Translations under genes and position numbers: made by a program
Part shown: positions 1 through 10,086 of the stretch, piece after piece
Numbering within the stretch: position 1 is the stretch's first letter
How the letters are laid out: each line of letters starts with the position of its first letter
Notes under the pieces: generated by a model
The model's database searches: none
Told to the model about the DNA's origin: nothing
What the model saw: only the letters and a program-made list of their open reading frames with translations
From: Stentor roeselii
Lineage: Eukaryota; Ciliophora; Heterotrichea; Heterotrichida; Stentoridae
Assembly (NCBI GenBank): GCA_006503475.1
Contig: RSEH01000123.1
Coordinates: 1 to 64,000 of the forward strand
Reading direction: 5' to 3'
DNA: 64,000 bases

Positions 1-480
1 TCTTACAAAAGTAACACCCTGACGCTGTCTGCTTATATGAACGGTGAAGCAAGTTTGAACAGCACTTATAATTTAGGAGCTTATAACCAATCAACACAAA
101 CAGGTTTAACAATTGGAGGTTTGAGTGGTTACAATTTTCAAGGTTTTATTTATGAGTTTTTCTTGTTTTCTGGAGTTTTGAGTAACTTTGGAATAAATCC
201 TAATTGTGACAGTTCTAAATGTAAAATGTGCTCAAGTTATGGAGATTGTCTTGTTGATTGTGACATTCACAGTTTTTTCAATGGAACTAGTTGTGATTCA
301 TGTTTGAATGAATGCGTGAATGGTTGTTCGAATAAAGTTGGATGCAAACTATTTCCTGATCAACTTTGCAGTACCTATGAATACTTAAATAAAAGTTGCT
401 ATTCTTGCGTAAACTTTACTATACCAAATAAATATCCTTGTGAATGTATCGAGAATAATATTTATACTTTTGATAGTTGC
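1..480 (+). repeat. Intragenic long-period repeat, copy 1 (right part)
   Basis: This stretch matches 2773-3250 at an offset of 2772 bases (924 codons). The first 102 bases are identical, and substitutions then appear gradually. Downstream of about base 480 the two units still align as protein but are much more divergent at the DNA level. The unit includes a LamG-like end and a Cys-rich module of the receptor. Confidence 0.85.
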
Positions 481-3400
481 TCTTGTATTGCAAGTCTCAA
501 TGATATTTGTTACAATATTTGTCCAACTTTTTACACTAAAGAAAATTCGGTTTGCATACTTGAAAATTTCCATGTTTTAAAGTTTATTTTCCAGACTCCA
601 AGTTTATCAGTTACTTCAAACAATACATTATCAAATTTGACAATGAATGCTTATTCAAAAATCTATAATCAAAATTCATCATTATCAGTTGATCCTATTC
701 ATTCCTACAATCGAGGTTTTTACTTCGGATGGGTAACCAATTCGATAAATATGACATCAAATTTACAAATCTTAATGCCTCATTTACATTCAATAGCCTT
801 TTGGATATACTTTGAATCAGTAGGAGAGTTTTTCTCGAAGTCAAACTTCAGACTTTCACTCAATAATTTAAGGAGATTAGAATTTTTCAAAAACTTCAAT
901 CAAACATTTGCATCAAGTCAGTTTAAAGTATATCTAAGAACTTGGGTATTTATTGGATATACTTGCGAGTATTTAAAGCCTTATACATTAGTATCATTCT
1001 TTGTTGATAGTTATTTTTATGAAAGGATTACAGTGAACTCAAGTTCTTTGATTGATAATCCAAGTGCTTTTTACATTGGCAAAGTGTTACAAAGCAACTT
1101 TGTTGGATGGATTTATGAGTTTTTATACTCTGCACAAAATATGAAAAGAGAATCAATACTTTATGAACTTGGATACTGTGAATCATGTTCTTGTCCAGTA
1201 GATCTTCAAAAGTGTCTTGACTTGTGTTCTCCTTTTACGTTTAAGCTTAACTTTTTGTGTGTTTCCAGGTGTCCAATTCTTTACTACCTTATGGGTGCTT
1301 CATGCATTTCGCATTCGTATTCTCAGCTTGAGTTTAACTTTCATAAAAATGCTTTAAATGTAACTGATTCCTTTGGATTAATTACTTTCCAAGCACCAAA
1401 TGATTCTCCATCAGTAGTCGCTTATGCAAGAGGTTGGTTTATTTCAACTGTGTATCAATCAAGCTCGTTTGTGGTCAGTCCTTTTTCAACTTTATCACTT
1501 TGGATACGTTTGAATCAAACAGGCGCAATATTAACCAAAATGAACTCATCTCTTACTGAACTCAATATTTCTTTAACTTCTCAGTACGACCTTTATATTG
1601 CACTTCTTTTAGTAGAACAACCTGAAAATACAACAATAACATCTTTAAGAAAAGAAGAATATTTTGCATCTTTGAATACTTCATTGCTGAACATTTGGCT
1701 GATGCTATCATTTGACTCAATTCAAACAAAAGAAATCATGACTTTAAATTTTTATTTATTCAGTAAATTTATTCAAAGTTATTCAGTAAATTTCGCTTAT
1801 CGAGAAAGCTACCCAGATACTTTCTTTACTATCGGAGACAAGAGAACAAAGATGTTTATTTACTCTTTCAGCTATTTCAGTTTTACGAATTCTCAAAACC
1901 TTTTGAGCCTTATTGGAAACTGCTCAGAGTGTATTTGTCCTGCGTCTTTAGGTATGTGTAACTGGAACTGTAATATTAATGAGATGATATCTGATGGTTT
2001 GACAATGAAATGTTTGAGGGAATGCCAAAGTTGTAGATATAATGATTCTTGTACTTTATGCAGTGATCCACTTTGTACTGTTTGTAATTCAATGACTGAG
2101 AAAAGTTGTAGAAGTTGCACTGATAAAGCATACTTAGATAATGTTGAGTGCAGATGCTTATATGAATATAGAAAAATAGGATCATTATGCAAAACTTGTC
2201 ATAAGCGTTGCCTATACTGTACTGAAAGTTTAACATGCAATAATTGTTCTCAAGGTTTTATTGAATCATCTGAAGGAATATGTCAGCCAACTTGTGCATT
2301 TGGTGATAATTTATATGGGAATAAATGCATTGCAAACCCTCAAACTACATTTCATTTTACTTTCAATAAAGTCACAAATGTTTTCAAAAGTGGAAACTTT
2401 TCTCTTTACCTTGGAAATAGTGACTCATACTGGCCTAACTATGATTCTCAAGATCCTTGGCTCATGTATCAAAGAGGGCTTTATTTCCAATCATCTATCG
2501 CGAAAATAGGAAATCTTTCAGCATTTCAAGATATTCAAGTCGGAACAACAAATTCATTCGGAATATTTTTATATGCAATCGATACTTCTATCGCTTATGT
2601 GTTTTATATGCAATCACCTACTTCAGACCTAAATATGATTGTAGCGATAGTGATTTCTGACAAGGTTTATGTTATTATTGATTATTTGATTTTCACAGTA
2701 TTATATATAAGTGAAATTCCTGTTTATATACCTTTCACATTCAAAACTTGGGTGTTTTTAGGTTGGACTTTATCTTACAAAAGTAACACCCTGACGCTGT
2801 CTGCTTATATGAACGGTGAAGCAAGTTTGAACAGCACTTATAATTTAGGAGCTTATAACCAATCAACACAAACAAGTTTAACAATTGGAGGTTTCCTTGG
2901 GTATAATTTTCAAGGTTTTATTTATGAGTTTTTCTTGTTTTCTGGTATTTTGAATAACTTTGGAATAAACTCTAATTGTGACAGTTCTAAATGCAAAATG
3001 TGCTCAAGTTATGGAGACTGTCTTGTTGATTGTGACATTCACAGTTTTTTCAATGGAACTAGTTGTGAATCATGTTTGAATGGATGCGTGAATGGTTGTT
3101 CGAATAAAGTTGGATGCAAACTATTCCCTGATCAACTTTGCAATACATATGAATACTTAAATAAAAGCTGCCATTCTTGCGTAAACTTTACCATACAAAA
3201 TAAATTACCTTGTGAATGCGTTGATAATTCTTATTATACATTCGATTCTTGCAAATGCTATCCAAATTATTTTAGTGTTTCTGGTTTATGTTTGGAGTGT
3301 CCAGAAAATGAAATTAGTCTTAATAAAATTTGCTATAAAAGTTGTCCAACCTTCTACAGAAAAGAAAATTATAATTGTGTATTAGAAGATTCATATCTTT

Positions 3401-6400
3401 TGAAGTTTATATTTTCAACTCCAAATTCCTCCATAAATTCAAATAATCCCTCTACTATGATATCAATGAACACATTTTCAAAAGTCTACTACAAGAACTT
3501 CTCATTTTCACTAGATCCAATACCTTCATCTAATCGAGGTTTTTACTTTGGATATCAATCCAACCCAATAAACATGACTTCAAGTGAAAAAATAATGATG
3601 CCTCACATGCACTCAATAGCTTTTTGGATCTATTTCGAATCACCAGGAGAATTTTTCTTAAAGTCAACCCTGATCCTATCTCTAAACAATTCAACTCTGG
3701 AACTACTAAAAAATTTCAATCAACCATTAGCATCAAGTAAGTTTCAAGTGACTGTAAAAACTTGGATATTCCTTGGATATACCTGTGATTATTTAAATCC
3801 TGATACAATTATTTCTTTCTTTGCTGGAAATTCTTTTTACGAGAAAATCACTTTGAACTCAAGTATTTTGCATGATAATCAGAGTTACTTTTATATCGGA
3901 AATATATTTAAAAGTAAATTTAATGGATGGATTTATGAGTTTTTATATGCTGGTAAAAGTTTGAGTAAGGAAATTCTTATGATTGAATCAAAGAACTATA
4001 CCTTGTGTTCTTGCCCTGCAGATAAAGAGACTTGTCTTGAAACTTGTCCTCCTTTTGAATTTAGTGCTTTTGGAGAATGTTTTTTATGTAAGAACTCAAC
4101 TCCTTGTGATAATTTAATACCGAATCTTTGTTTTGACCCTGATTGTGAAGAGTGTTTTGATTATTTATCTTGTAAAGACTGTAAAAATTGCACAAGAAAA
4201 TGCTCGAAAAATTGTTTGACCTGCTCAGGAAGAACTGTTTTTCAATGTACATCATGTGCAAGTTCTTTTAAACAATATGAATTGATTTGTGTTCCTGAAT
4301 GTCCATTATTATATACTTTAAGTTCATCTTTAACTTGTGAGGAAACAAATGTGGAAACTATTTCAGTTAATTTTCATACTTTATCAAATCCTGCGATTTC
4401 TTCTGATGGTCTTCTTAGTTTTTATTATCCTTCTGGAAATCCGATTGTTTCTTATGCTCGTGGTTGGTACTTTAATGAAATTTATTGCGGGAATTCAAGT
4501 GTTTTTGGAATTAATAGTGCTATTAGTTTTTGGGTAAAACCGTTGAGTATTGGAATTATGCTTGATAAATTTTCGAATAATCAGCATGAACTTATTATTG
4601 AAATTACCAGTGAAAATTCAATAAAATTTAACTTCAGAGGAATGATATCAACCAATTCATTAGAATTCAAAACCTCATCAAACCTAACCAATTCTTGGCA
4701 AAGCTTAATCTTTTCCCTTTCCCATTCAGAAGGAATCTATACCGTGAAATTAACATCTCAAGGCACCAAAGAGTTCGACCTATCATTAAAATACGACTTT
4801 TTAAATTCAAATTCCTCAGATATCATAAAACTAGGAGGATCCCATTCAAACTGGTGGATTTACTTATTCCAATACCACAAAAACTCCTCAGATTTAACCA
4901 TCGAAAGTCTTTTCGGGACCTGTTCAAAAAATTGCATATGTCCAAAAGTTGCCAACTATTGTTTATCGGAATGTAAAGCGACTGAATACGAAGAAAACGA
5001 TTCATGTTTCTCTTGCTTGTCTTCTTGCACCACTTGCAAATTTGGAGACTCTTGCACCCTCTGCCCAGACCGTCTTTGCAGTTCATGTTTAAACCTTGAT
5101 AAAGAAATCTGCTCATCCTGCATCGTCAACTCATTTTTTAACTCATCATCAAATCAGTGTTCTTGTGATTCTGAGTTTTACCAAAATGGGTCTAATTGTT
5201 TTCCATGTATTGATCGGTGCATTGATTGCACTAATTTAGTATATGATTGTGAAGAGTGTAGCAGTGGTTATGTGAATAGTTCAGAAGGAGTGTGCATGAA
5301 GTACTGCTCAATTGGGGAAAGTTTAATGAATGGCTCTTGTTTAGTGACAAATTCGACGATTTTTAATGTAAAGTTCACGAAAAACACGAATGAATATTTT
5401 GACTCTGAGAGAGTTTTTTATCTTGGTCTTAATAATTTTACAGATCCTGATTTGGATCCTCTTCAACCTTGGCTTTTGTATTTGAGAGGTCTTTATTTTA
5501 ATAATTCTCAAGTGACTTTAGGAAGCTATTCTAACCCTGAAAGTCTTTATTTGTCGAATAGTCATTCTTTTTATATTTGGATGAATGTTTTGAATGGTGG
5601 GTCGATTTTAAGCTTGTCTGATGAAACTTCGCAGTTTATATCGTTGAGTAGTGAAAATGTTGGGAATGGAATGGTTTTATATTTGGGGTATTCAATCACT
5701 GATATGTACTTTAATGAAAGTAAGACTGTTACTATTAATGGCTCTTTGAATGAATGGTTTGTTTTAAGCTGGTCGGTAATTTTCAAGGTTTCTGGACTAG
5801 ACCTGAGTATTTTCATCAATCAAAAAAGTATTCAGACACTAAGTGTTTCAAATAGAGTTTTTAACCAACCTTATTCATCAAGGTTCTTTTTAGGAAAGCT
5901 GGAAAATTCTTTTATGAATGGATATATTTATCAAGTCGGTTTGTTCTCTTATTCAATTGATCATAGCACCTTGAGTCTTAATAAAAGCCTAATCAATTGC
6001 AAAGCTAGTCAATACATGATCGACTCAAAATGCCAAGAATGTAACTCAACTTGTTCATTTGGTTGCTTCAACAACTTATCATGCAAGATCCACCCCGACA
6101 CCCTATGCTCCTCCTTTGAAGACATTGAAGAACCCTGTTCAAAATGCGTTGAAAAGACTTTAAATGAACGTCCTTGCAAATGTGCATCCGGTGCAAGTTA
6201 TTCCTTCGAAGCAGATTCTTGTAAATGTCAAAAAAATTACGATGACTTCGAAGGTAAATGCACTCTCTGCACCAGATGGTTAAACAACAGTGACATAAGC
6301 GCCTTTTTTACCAAGTCCTTCATGGAGATCTCAGTACTTTTCAACATTTCCATCCAAGAAATAAACTGCAAAGACATAATCCAAAAATCAGATTTAGAAA

Positions 6401-9400
6401 AATTCGGTTCAGGTTTTAAATGTGAATTATCATTTGACCATAAATCAATTCTTTACACTTTAGGAGAAGGCTTCACTATCACCAATGAATCCATCAGTTT
6501 TAACAGTGAAAAGTTAAAAGGCATTGACCCTGAATGTGGATATAATCAAACTGACTTGATGACTCAACTTTACTATTTACAGTCTTTACCTTTCCCAGTA
6601 GCTAAAATCAGTGCACCAAAAAACGTGTTTTTTTCTTGTGAGAACTTGACTGTCGATGGGTCACTTTCTGAAGGGTCATTGAAAAATGGCCTTCAATTCA
6701 AATGGGAATTTTCTGGAATTTCTGGAATTCAGAAGTTTTCAACAGACTATGGAAAAAAAGATGTTTTTTATTTTGAACCTGCTGATCTTTCACAAGGAAA
6801 TTTGACTGTTGTTTTAACTGTGAAAAATATTTTTGGAATGACTGATAAAATGGAACTGGTTATTAATTGTTATGCTGGTGAAGGAATATCTCCAGAATTT
6901 GATTCAGCAATCGAATATATCTGCTCAGTTAGCAGAACTTGTCAGTTTTTTATAAGTAAAATTTCAACTTGCATTGAAAATCCCAGTGTTTCATTTACTT
7001 GGAAATTAATTCAAGGGGAAAAATTTTTAAATGATCAGGAACTTCAAGATTTTTGGGATTTGCAGATACCTGGTGATTCGATTTTAATCCCAAAAGAAAC
7101 TTTTCCTCCTTCTATTATAATATTTTCAGTAACTGTTTTAGAAATTAACACCCAAGTCTCTGGTATTGGAACTCTTGAGATTATTATTGAACCTGAACCT
7201 CCAACTATTTTAATAGAAAATGCTTTAGGAATGATTTCAACTTTAACTGACTTGTTTATCAATGCAGAAGATAGTTTCGACCTCAATGGTGGAGAACTTA
7301 TTTTTTCTTGGAAATGTTTTGATCAAGATGATGAAGAATGCAAGTTTTCTTACACTCGCTCTGGAAAAATACTTAAAATTGATAGAGAACATTTAAAAGA
7401 AAGAGTTTTTAAATACGCTTTATTAGAAGTTACTTCAATCTCATCGATTTCTACATTTTCTTCAAAATCATCAGTAGAAGGTGTAAATGACAAGTTAAAC
7501 AAAACAAGTCACGCTAACTTCACAGGAGAGTTAGTAGATAAAATAATCCCAAAGGTTACTTTTCTAGAAACATTCACTCGTTACCAGCCTCCAAGATTTA
7601 CAAGGTCAAAAGACGCTTCTTTAACAGCCATAGTCGATTCAGACTTGACTGACTTTGACCTCGAGTGGGTGTTAGAAGAAAAACAAAAAAATTTCATAAA
7701 ATCCGGAAAAAATTTCAATGTTGTTGTAATTGACATGACTTTAACTGAACCAGGAAGAACTTACAACATTTTTTTTCATATGACTGACAAAACCGGCTTC
7801 ACTTCTAAATTTTTTTATCAGTTCACTGCAAATGAGCCTCCGAAACTTGGGTATTTTTCAGTCAATCCTAATGAAGGTCTTGAGTTAAACACAACTTTTA
7901 ACTTTAAAGCTTTTGAATGGCTAGATGAAGAAGAAGACTATCCACTTTCTTATACTTTCGGGTATGTTTTTAACTCGAAAAGTAACTTTTTGAGTTACAA
8001 GTCACAACAAAATACTTATGGCACTAAAATCATTTATTTAGGAGAGAAAGTCACAGCTTTTTGCCAGGTTTTCGATGTTTTAGAAGATTTTGTTGAATTG
8101 AGAACTTCAATCACAGTTTCTCTCGATCCTAACTTTAGCTCTTCAGACTTCCTTAAAGAAATTTCTTCAGCTTTGAACACAAGTTTGTTGAAAGACTACC
8201 CTTCGAACATTGGGAACATTATATTCGGAGTTGTGAATAGAGACTCAATTACAGGAAATGAAAACGCGACAAGTTTATCAACTATTCAGTCAGCTTTCGA
8301 TACAAGTATAGAGTACTTGTCAAGTTACAGCAGTAAAATTCAACCATCTTCATTTGTGATTGACCAAAACATCGCCCTTCTTGATTCCCTTACGAAAAAC
8401 GAGAGACTTTCAAATGAAAACAATTCAATTTCAACAAATGATTTAATTGTTTCATTGTTGAGCAGGTCGAACTCAATGGAAGTTTCTTTGTCGTCTTCTC
8501 AAGGTTCTAGTTTTTTAGGAGTAATTGAAAATTCTGGAAAAGTCACAACTGAAAGCGCATTAAACCAAATAGAACGAATGTCTTCAATCACGTCAGTCAT
8601 CGACCAGACAAGTAAAGGTGTATTGCTTGGTTCAGTAGAAAATCAGAAAATGACTTTAAAATCAAGTCAAATCACTGTCGACCTTCAGTTATCTAAAAGT
8701 TCTTCAATGAACAACTTAACATTAAAAAGCTCTGGAAGTGACAGTCTTTCTATTTCACTTCCTGATGATTTTTCAAATATTCTTCCAGATAATGTTGGAA
8801 CTTCTGTCACTTTTCTTGACTCAAAGGAACAAGGGAATAGTTCAAAAAGTTCTGTTGTTGGACTTAGCTTGTTTTCTCCTGATAAAGTAGGAACTTTGAA
8901 TATAAATTTGAAAAAAACTTTCTTTTATTTGACGATTCCTGGATTTAATTTAAGTAGTCCTGAGAATTTGACTTGTATTTTTTTGGATACTGTGAAAAAT
9001 AAGTGGAGTACTAAAGGGTGTAAAATTTTTGATGTGAAAAATAACTCGGTTGTTTGTCAATGTAATCATTTGACTTTTTTTTCTTCTGGAGATACTTCTT
9101 CTAACTTTGTACCTGACTCGAATATTGATCAGACGGTTGATGTGAGTAAGTTATCCAGTATTAATGCGAAGAATGCGATTGGGTTTTACTTTTCGTTGGG
9201 AATTCTTGCTTTTTATGTTGTTTTTATGGTTTTACTTGTGAAAAAAGATAGAAAAGAATCGGAGTCTCTTATGAAGCTCATTTATAAAAAATATTCGAAT
9301 AATCAAGGACTTGTAACTTCGAGTGCTCAGAATGAATTAGAAGAATTTAAGGAAAATGATGATGAAAACGAAAGTATGAACTCAAATAAAGATGAAATCA

Positions 9401-10086
9401 TGAATGAGGAAAAAATTGATCAAGAGAAAATAGAAATCATTTTTTCTCAAACTGGAAGAAAGAGTGATGATCAAGGTAAGTCAAAATTCAGGATTTTTTT
9501 GGAAAATCATGAATTTTTAGCATTATTTTACTATAAAGACCCTTATCATTCGCGGGCTATTAGATGTACTTTGAGTTTTACAGTTTTTCTTGGAAATATG
9601 TTTTTTATTGGACTTTTTTACAAGGATGAGACTAAAAAAAGTTCAGGAGTACTTGACAGTATTAAAAATTATACCTTTCAGGACTTTCTTGTCTTAGTTT
9701 ACTCTTCGATAATCATGAATATTATTGTTGTTGTTTTACCTGCTTTGATAAAAAGCAAACCTTTCGATTTTAATCTAACCAAAGAAGATAACTTGAAAAT
9801 ACTAAAAAGAAACAAAATAAAAAATATTGTGCTTATAATTATTTATGTTGCGTTTATTGGTTATTTTTGCTGGAGTATCTCACTTTTTGCGCTTAATATG
9901 AAAGAAAGTACTAGTTTCATGTGGGTCTTTAATACTATTGTTTCAATTGTAGTTAAACTTTTTATACTCTCAGTAATTACCGTTTTCATTAAAGTTTACA
10001 TTGTTATGAGAATTATAGATTGGATTCGAAGAAAAATAAAAGAAAAACATGAGATGCAAATCGAGAAACATGATCCACATGAATAA
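1..10086 (+). CDS. Polycystin-1/REJ-type surface receptor with GPS motif, 5' partial
   Basis: The reading frame is open from base 1 with no start, so the gene continues to the left; 3361 codons are visible, without introns. Counting the first in-frame ATG (base 37) as residue 1, residues 1 to about 2190 alternate Cys-rich furin/EGF-like stretches with LamG/concanavalin-like blocks (repeated WI/FxGYTC and GWIYEFL motifs). About 2190-2700 resembles a PKD/REJ region. A GPS autoproteolysis-type motif, CQCNHLTFF, lies near 3007. Five membrane segments follow, near 3048-3068, 3177-3195, 3216-3238, 3263-3287 and 3296-3323, then a short basic tail. In the polycystin-1 family this order (REJ, GPS, membrane helices) marks a cell-surface or ciliary mechanosensory or adhesion receptor. 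The later helices that form the polycystin channel domain are absent, and I see no PLAT domain in the first cytoplasmic loop. Family call fairly secure; ligand unknown. Confidence 0.8.
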   Translation, partial: SYKSNTLTLSAYMNGEASLNSTYNLGAYNQSTQTGLTIGGLSGYNFQGFIYEFFLFSGVLSNFGINPNCDSSKCKMCSSYGDCLVDCDIHSFFNGTSCDSCLNECVNGCSNKVGCKLFPDQLCSTYEYLNKSCYSCVNFTIPNKYPCECIENNIYTFDSCSCIASLNDICYNICPTFYTKENSVCILENFHVLKFIFQTPSLSVTSNNTLSNLTMNAYSKIYNQNSSLSVDPIHSYNRGFYFGWVTNSINMTSNLQILMPHLHSIAFWIYFESVGEFFSKSNFRLSLNNLRRLEFFKNFNQTFASSQFKVYLRTWVFIGYTCEYLKPYTLVSFFVDSYFYERITVNSSSLIDNPSAFYIGKVLQSNFVGWIYEFLYSAQNMKRESILYELGYCESCSCPVDLQKCLDLCSPFTFKLNFLCVSRCPILYYLMGASCISHSYSQLEFNFHKNALNVTDSFGLITFQAPNDSPSVVAYARGWFISTVYQSSSFVVSPFSTLSLWIRLNQTGAILTKMNSSLTELNISLTSQYDLYIALLLVEQPENTTITSLRKEEYFASLNTSLLNIWLMLSFDSIQTKEIMTLNFYLFSKFIQSYSVNFAYRESYPDTFFTIGDKRTKMFIYSFSYFSFTNSQNLLSLIGNCSECICPASLGMCNWNCNINEMISDGLTMKCLRECQSCRYNDSCTLCSDPLCTVCNSMTEKSCRSCTDKAYLDNVECRCLYEYRKIGSLCKTCHKRCLYCTESLTCNNCSQGFIESSEGICQPTCAFGDNLYGNKCIANPQTTFHFTFNKVTNVFKSGNFSLYLGNSDSYWPNYDSQDPWLMYQRGLYFQSSIAKIGNLSAFQDIQVGTTNSFGIFLYAIDTSIAYVFYMQSPTSDLNMIVAIVISDKVYVIIDYLIFTVLYISEIPVYIPFTFKTWVFLGWTLSYKSNTLTLSAYMNGEASLNSTYNLGAYNQSTQTSLTIGGFLGYNFQGFIYEFFLFSGILNNFGINSNCDSSKCKMCSSYGDCLVDCDIHSFFNGTSCESCLNGCVNGCSNKVGCKLFPDQLCNTYEYLNKSCHSCVNFTIQNKLPCECVDNSYYTFDSCKCYPNYFSVSGLCLECPENEISLNKICYKSCPTFYRKENYNCVLEDSYLLKFIFSTPNSSINSNNPSTMISMNTFSKVYYKNFSFSLDPIPSSNRGFYFGYQSNPINMTSSEKIMMPHMHSIAFWIYFESPGEFFLKSTLILSLNNSTLELLKNFNQPLASSKFQVTVKTWIFLGYTCDYLNPDTIISFFAGNSFYEKITLNSSILHDNQSYFYIGNIFKSKFNGWIYEFLYAGKSLSKEILMIESKNYTLCSCPADKETCLETCPPFEFSAFGECFLCKNSTPCDNLIPNLCFDPDCEECFDYLSCKDCKNCTRKCSKNCLTCSGRTVFQCTSCASSFKQYELICVPECPLLYTLSSSLTCEETNVETISVNFHTLSNPAISSDGLLSFYYPSGNPIVSYARGWYFNEIYCGNSSVFGINSAISFWVKPLSIGIMLDKFSNNQHELIIEITSENSIKFNFRGMISTNSLEFKTSSNLTNSWQSLIFSLSHSEGIYTVKLTSQGTKEFDLSLKYDFLNSNSSDIIKLGGSHSNWWIYLFQYHKNSSDLTIESLFGTCSKNCICPKVANYCLSECKATEYEENDSCFSCLSSCTTCKFGDSCTLCPDRLCSSCLNLDKEICSSCIVNSFFNSSSNQCSCDSEFYQNGSNCFPCIDRCIDCTNLVYDCEECSSGYVNSSEGVCMKYCSIGESLMNGSCLVTNSTIFNVKFTKNTNEYFDSERVFYLGLNNFTDPDLDPLQPWLLYLRGLYFNNSQVTLGSYSNPESLYLSNSHSFYIWMNVLNGGSILSLSDETSQFISLSSENVGNGMVLYLGYSITDMYFNESKTVTINGSLNEWFVLSWSVIFKVSGLDLSIFINQKSIQTLSVSNRVFNQPYSSRFFLGKLENSFMNGYIYQVGLFSYSIDHSTLSLNKSLINCKASQYMIDSKCQECNSTCSFGCFNNLSCKIHPDTLCSSFEDIEEPCSKCVEKTLNERPCKCASGASYSFEADSCKCQKNYDDFEGKCTLCTRWLNNSDISAFFTKSFMEISVLFNISIQEINCKDIIQKSDLEKFGSGFKCELSFDHKSILYTLGEGFTITNESISFNSEKLKGIDPECGYNQTDLMTQLYYLQSLPFPVAKISAPKNVFFSCENLTVDGSLSEGSLKNGLQFKWEFSGISGIQKFSTDYGKKDVFYFEPADLSQGNLTVVLTVKNIFGMTDKMELVINCYAGEGISPEFDSAIEYICSVSRTCQFFISKISTCIENPSVSFTWKLIQGEKFLNDQELQDFWDLQIPGDSILIPKETFPPSIIIFSVTVLEINTQVSGIGTLEIIIEPEPPTILIENALGMISTLTDLFINAEDSFDLNGGELIFSWKCFDQDDEECKFSYTRSGKILKIDREHLKERVFKYALLEVTSISSISTFSSKSSVEGVNDKLNKTSHANFTGELVDKIIPKVTFLETFTRYQPPRFTRSKDASLTAIVDSDLTDFDLEWVLEEKQKNFIKSGKNFNVVVIDMTLTEPGRTYNIFFHMTDKTGFTSKFFYQFTANEPPKLGYFSVNPNEGLELNTTFNFKAFEWLDEEEDYPLSYTFGYVFNSKSNFLSYKSQQNTYGTKIIYLGEKVTAFCQVFDVLEDFVELRTSITVSLDPNFSSSDFLKEISSALNTSLLKDYPSNIGNIIFGVVNRDSITGNENATSLSTIQSAFDTSIEYLSSYSSKIQPSSFVIDQNIALLDSLTKNERLSNENNSISTNDLIVSLLSRSNSMEVSLSSSQGSSFLGVIENSGKVTTESALNQIERMSSITSVIDQTSKGVLLGSVENQKMTLKSSQITVDLQLSKSSSMNNLTLKSSGSDSLSISLPDDFSNILPDNVGTSVTFLDSKEQGNSSKSSVVGLSLFSPDKVGTLNINLKKTFFYLTIPGFNLSSPENLTCIFLDTVKNKWSTKGCKIFDVKNNSVVCQCNHLTFFSSGDTSSNFVPDSNIDQTVDVSKLSSINAKNAIGFYFSLGILAFYVVFMVLLVKKDRKESESLMKLIYKKYSNNQGLVTSSAQNELEEFKENDDENESMNSNKDEIMNEEKIDQEKIEIIFSQTGRKSDDQGKSKFRIFLENHEFLALFYYKDPYHSRAIRCTLSFTVFLGNMFFIGLFYKDETKKSSGVLDSIKNYTFQDFLVLVYSSIIMNIIVVVLPALIKSKPFDFNLTKEDNLKILKRNKIKNIVLIIIYVAFIGYFCWSISLFALNMKESTSFMWVFNTIVSIVVKLFILSVITVFIKVYIVMRIIDWIRRKIKEKHEMQIEKHDPHE
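2773..3250 (+). repeat. Intragenic long-period repeat, copy 2
   Basis: Second copy of the near-identical patch in the receptor gene; see the copy at the left edge of the window. Most differences from copy 1 are single bases, and the frame is kept throughout. Confidence 0.85.
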
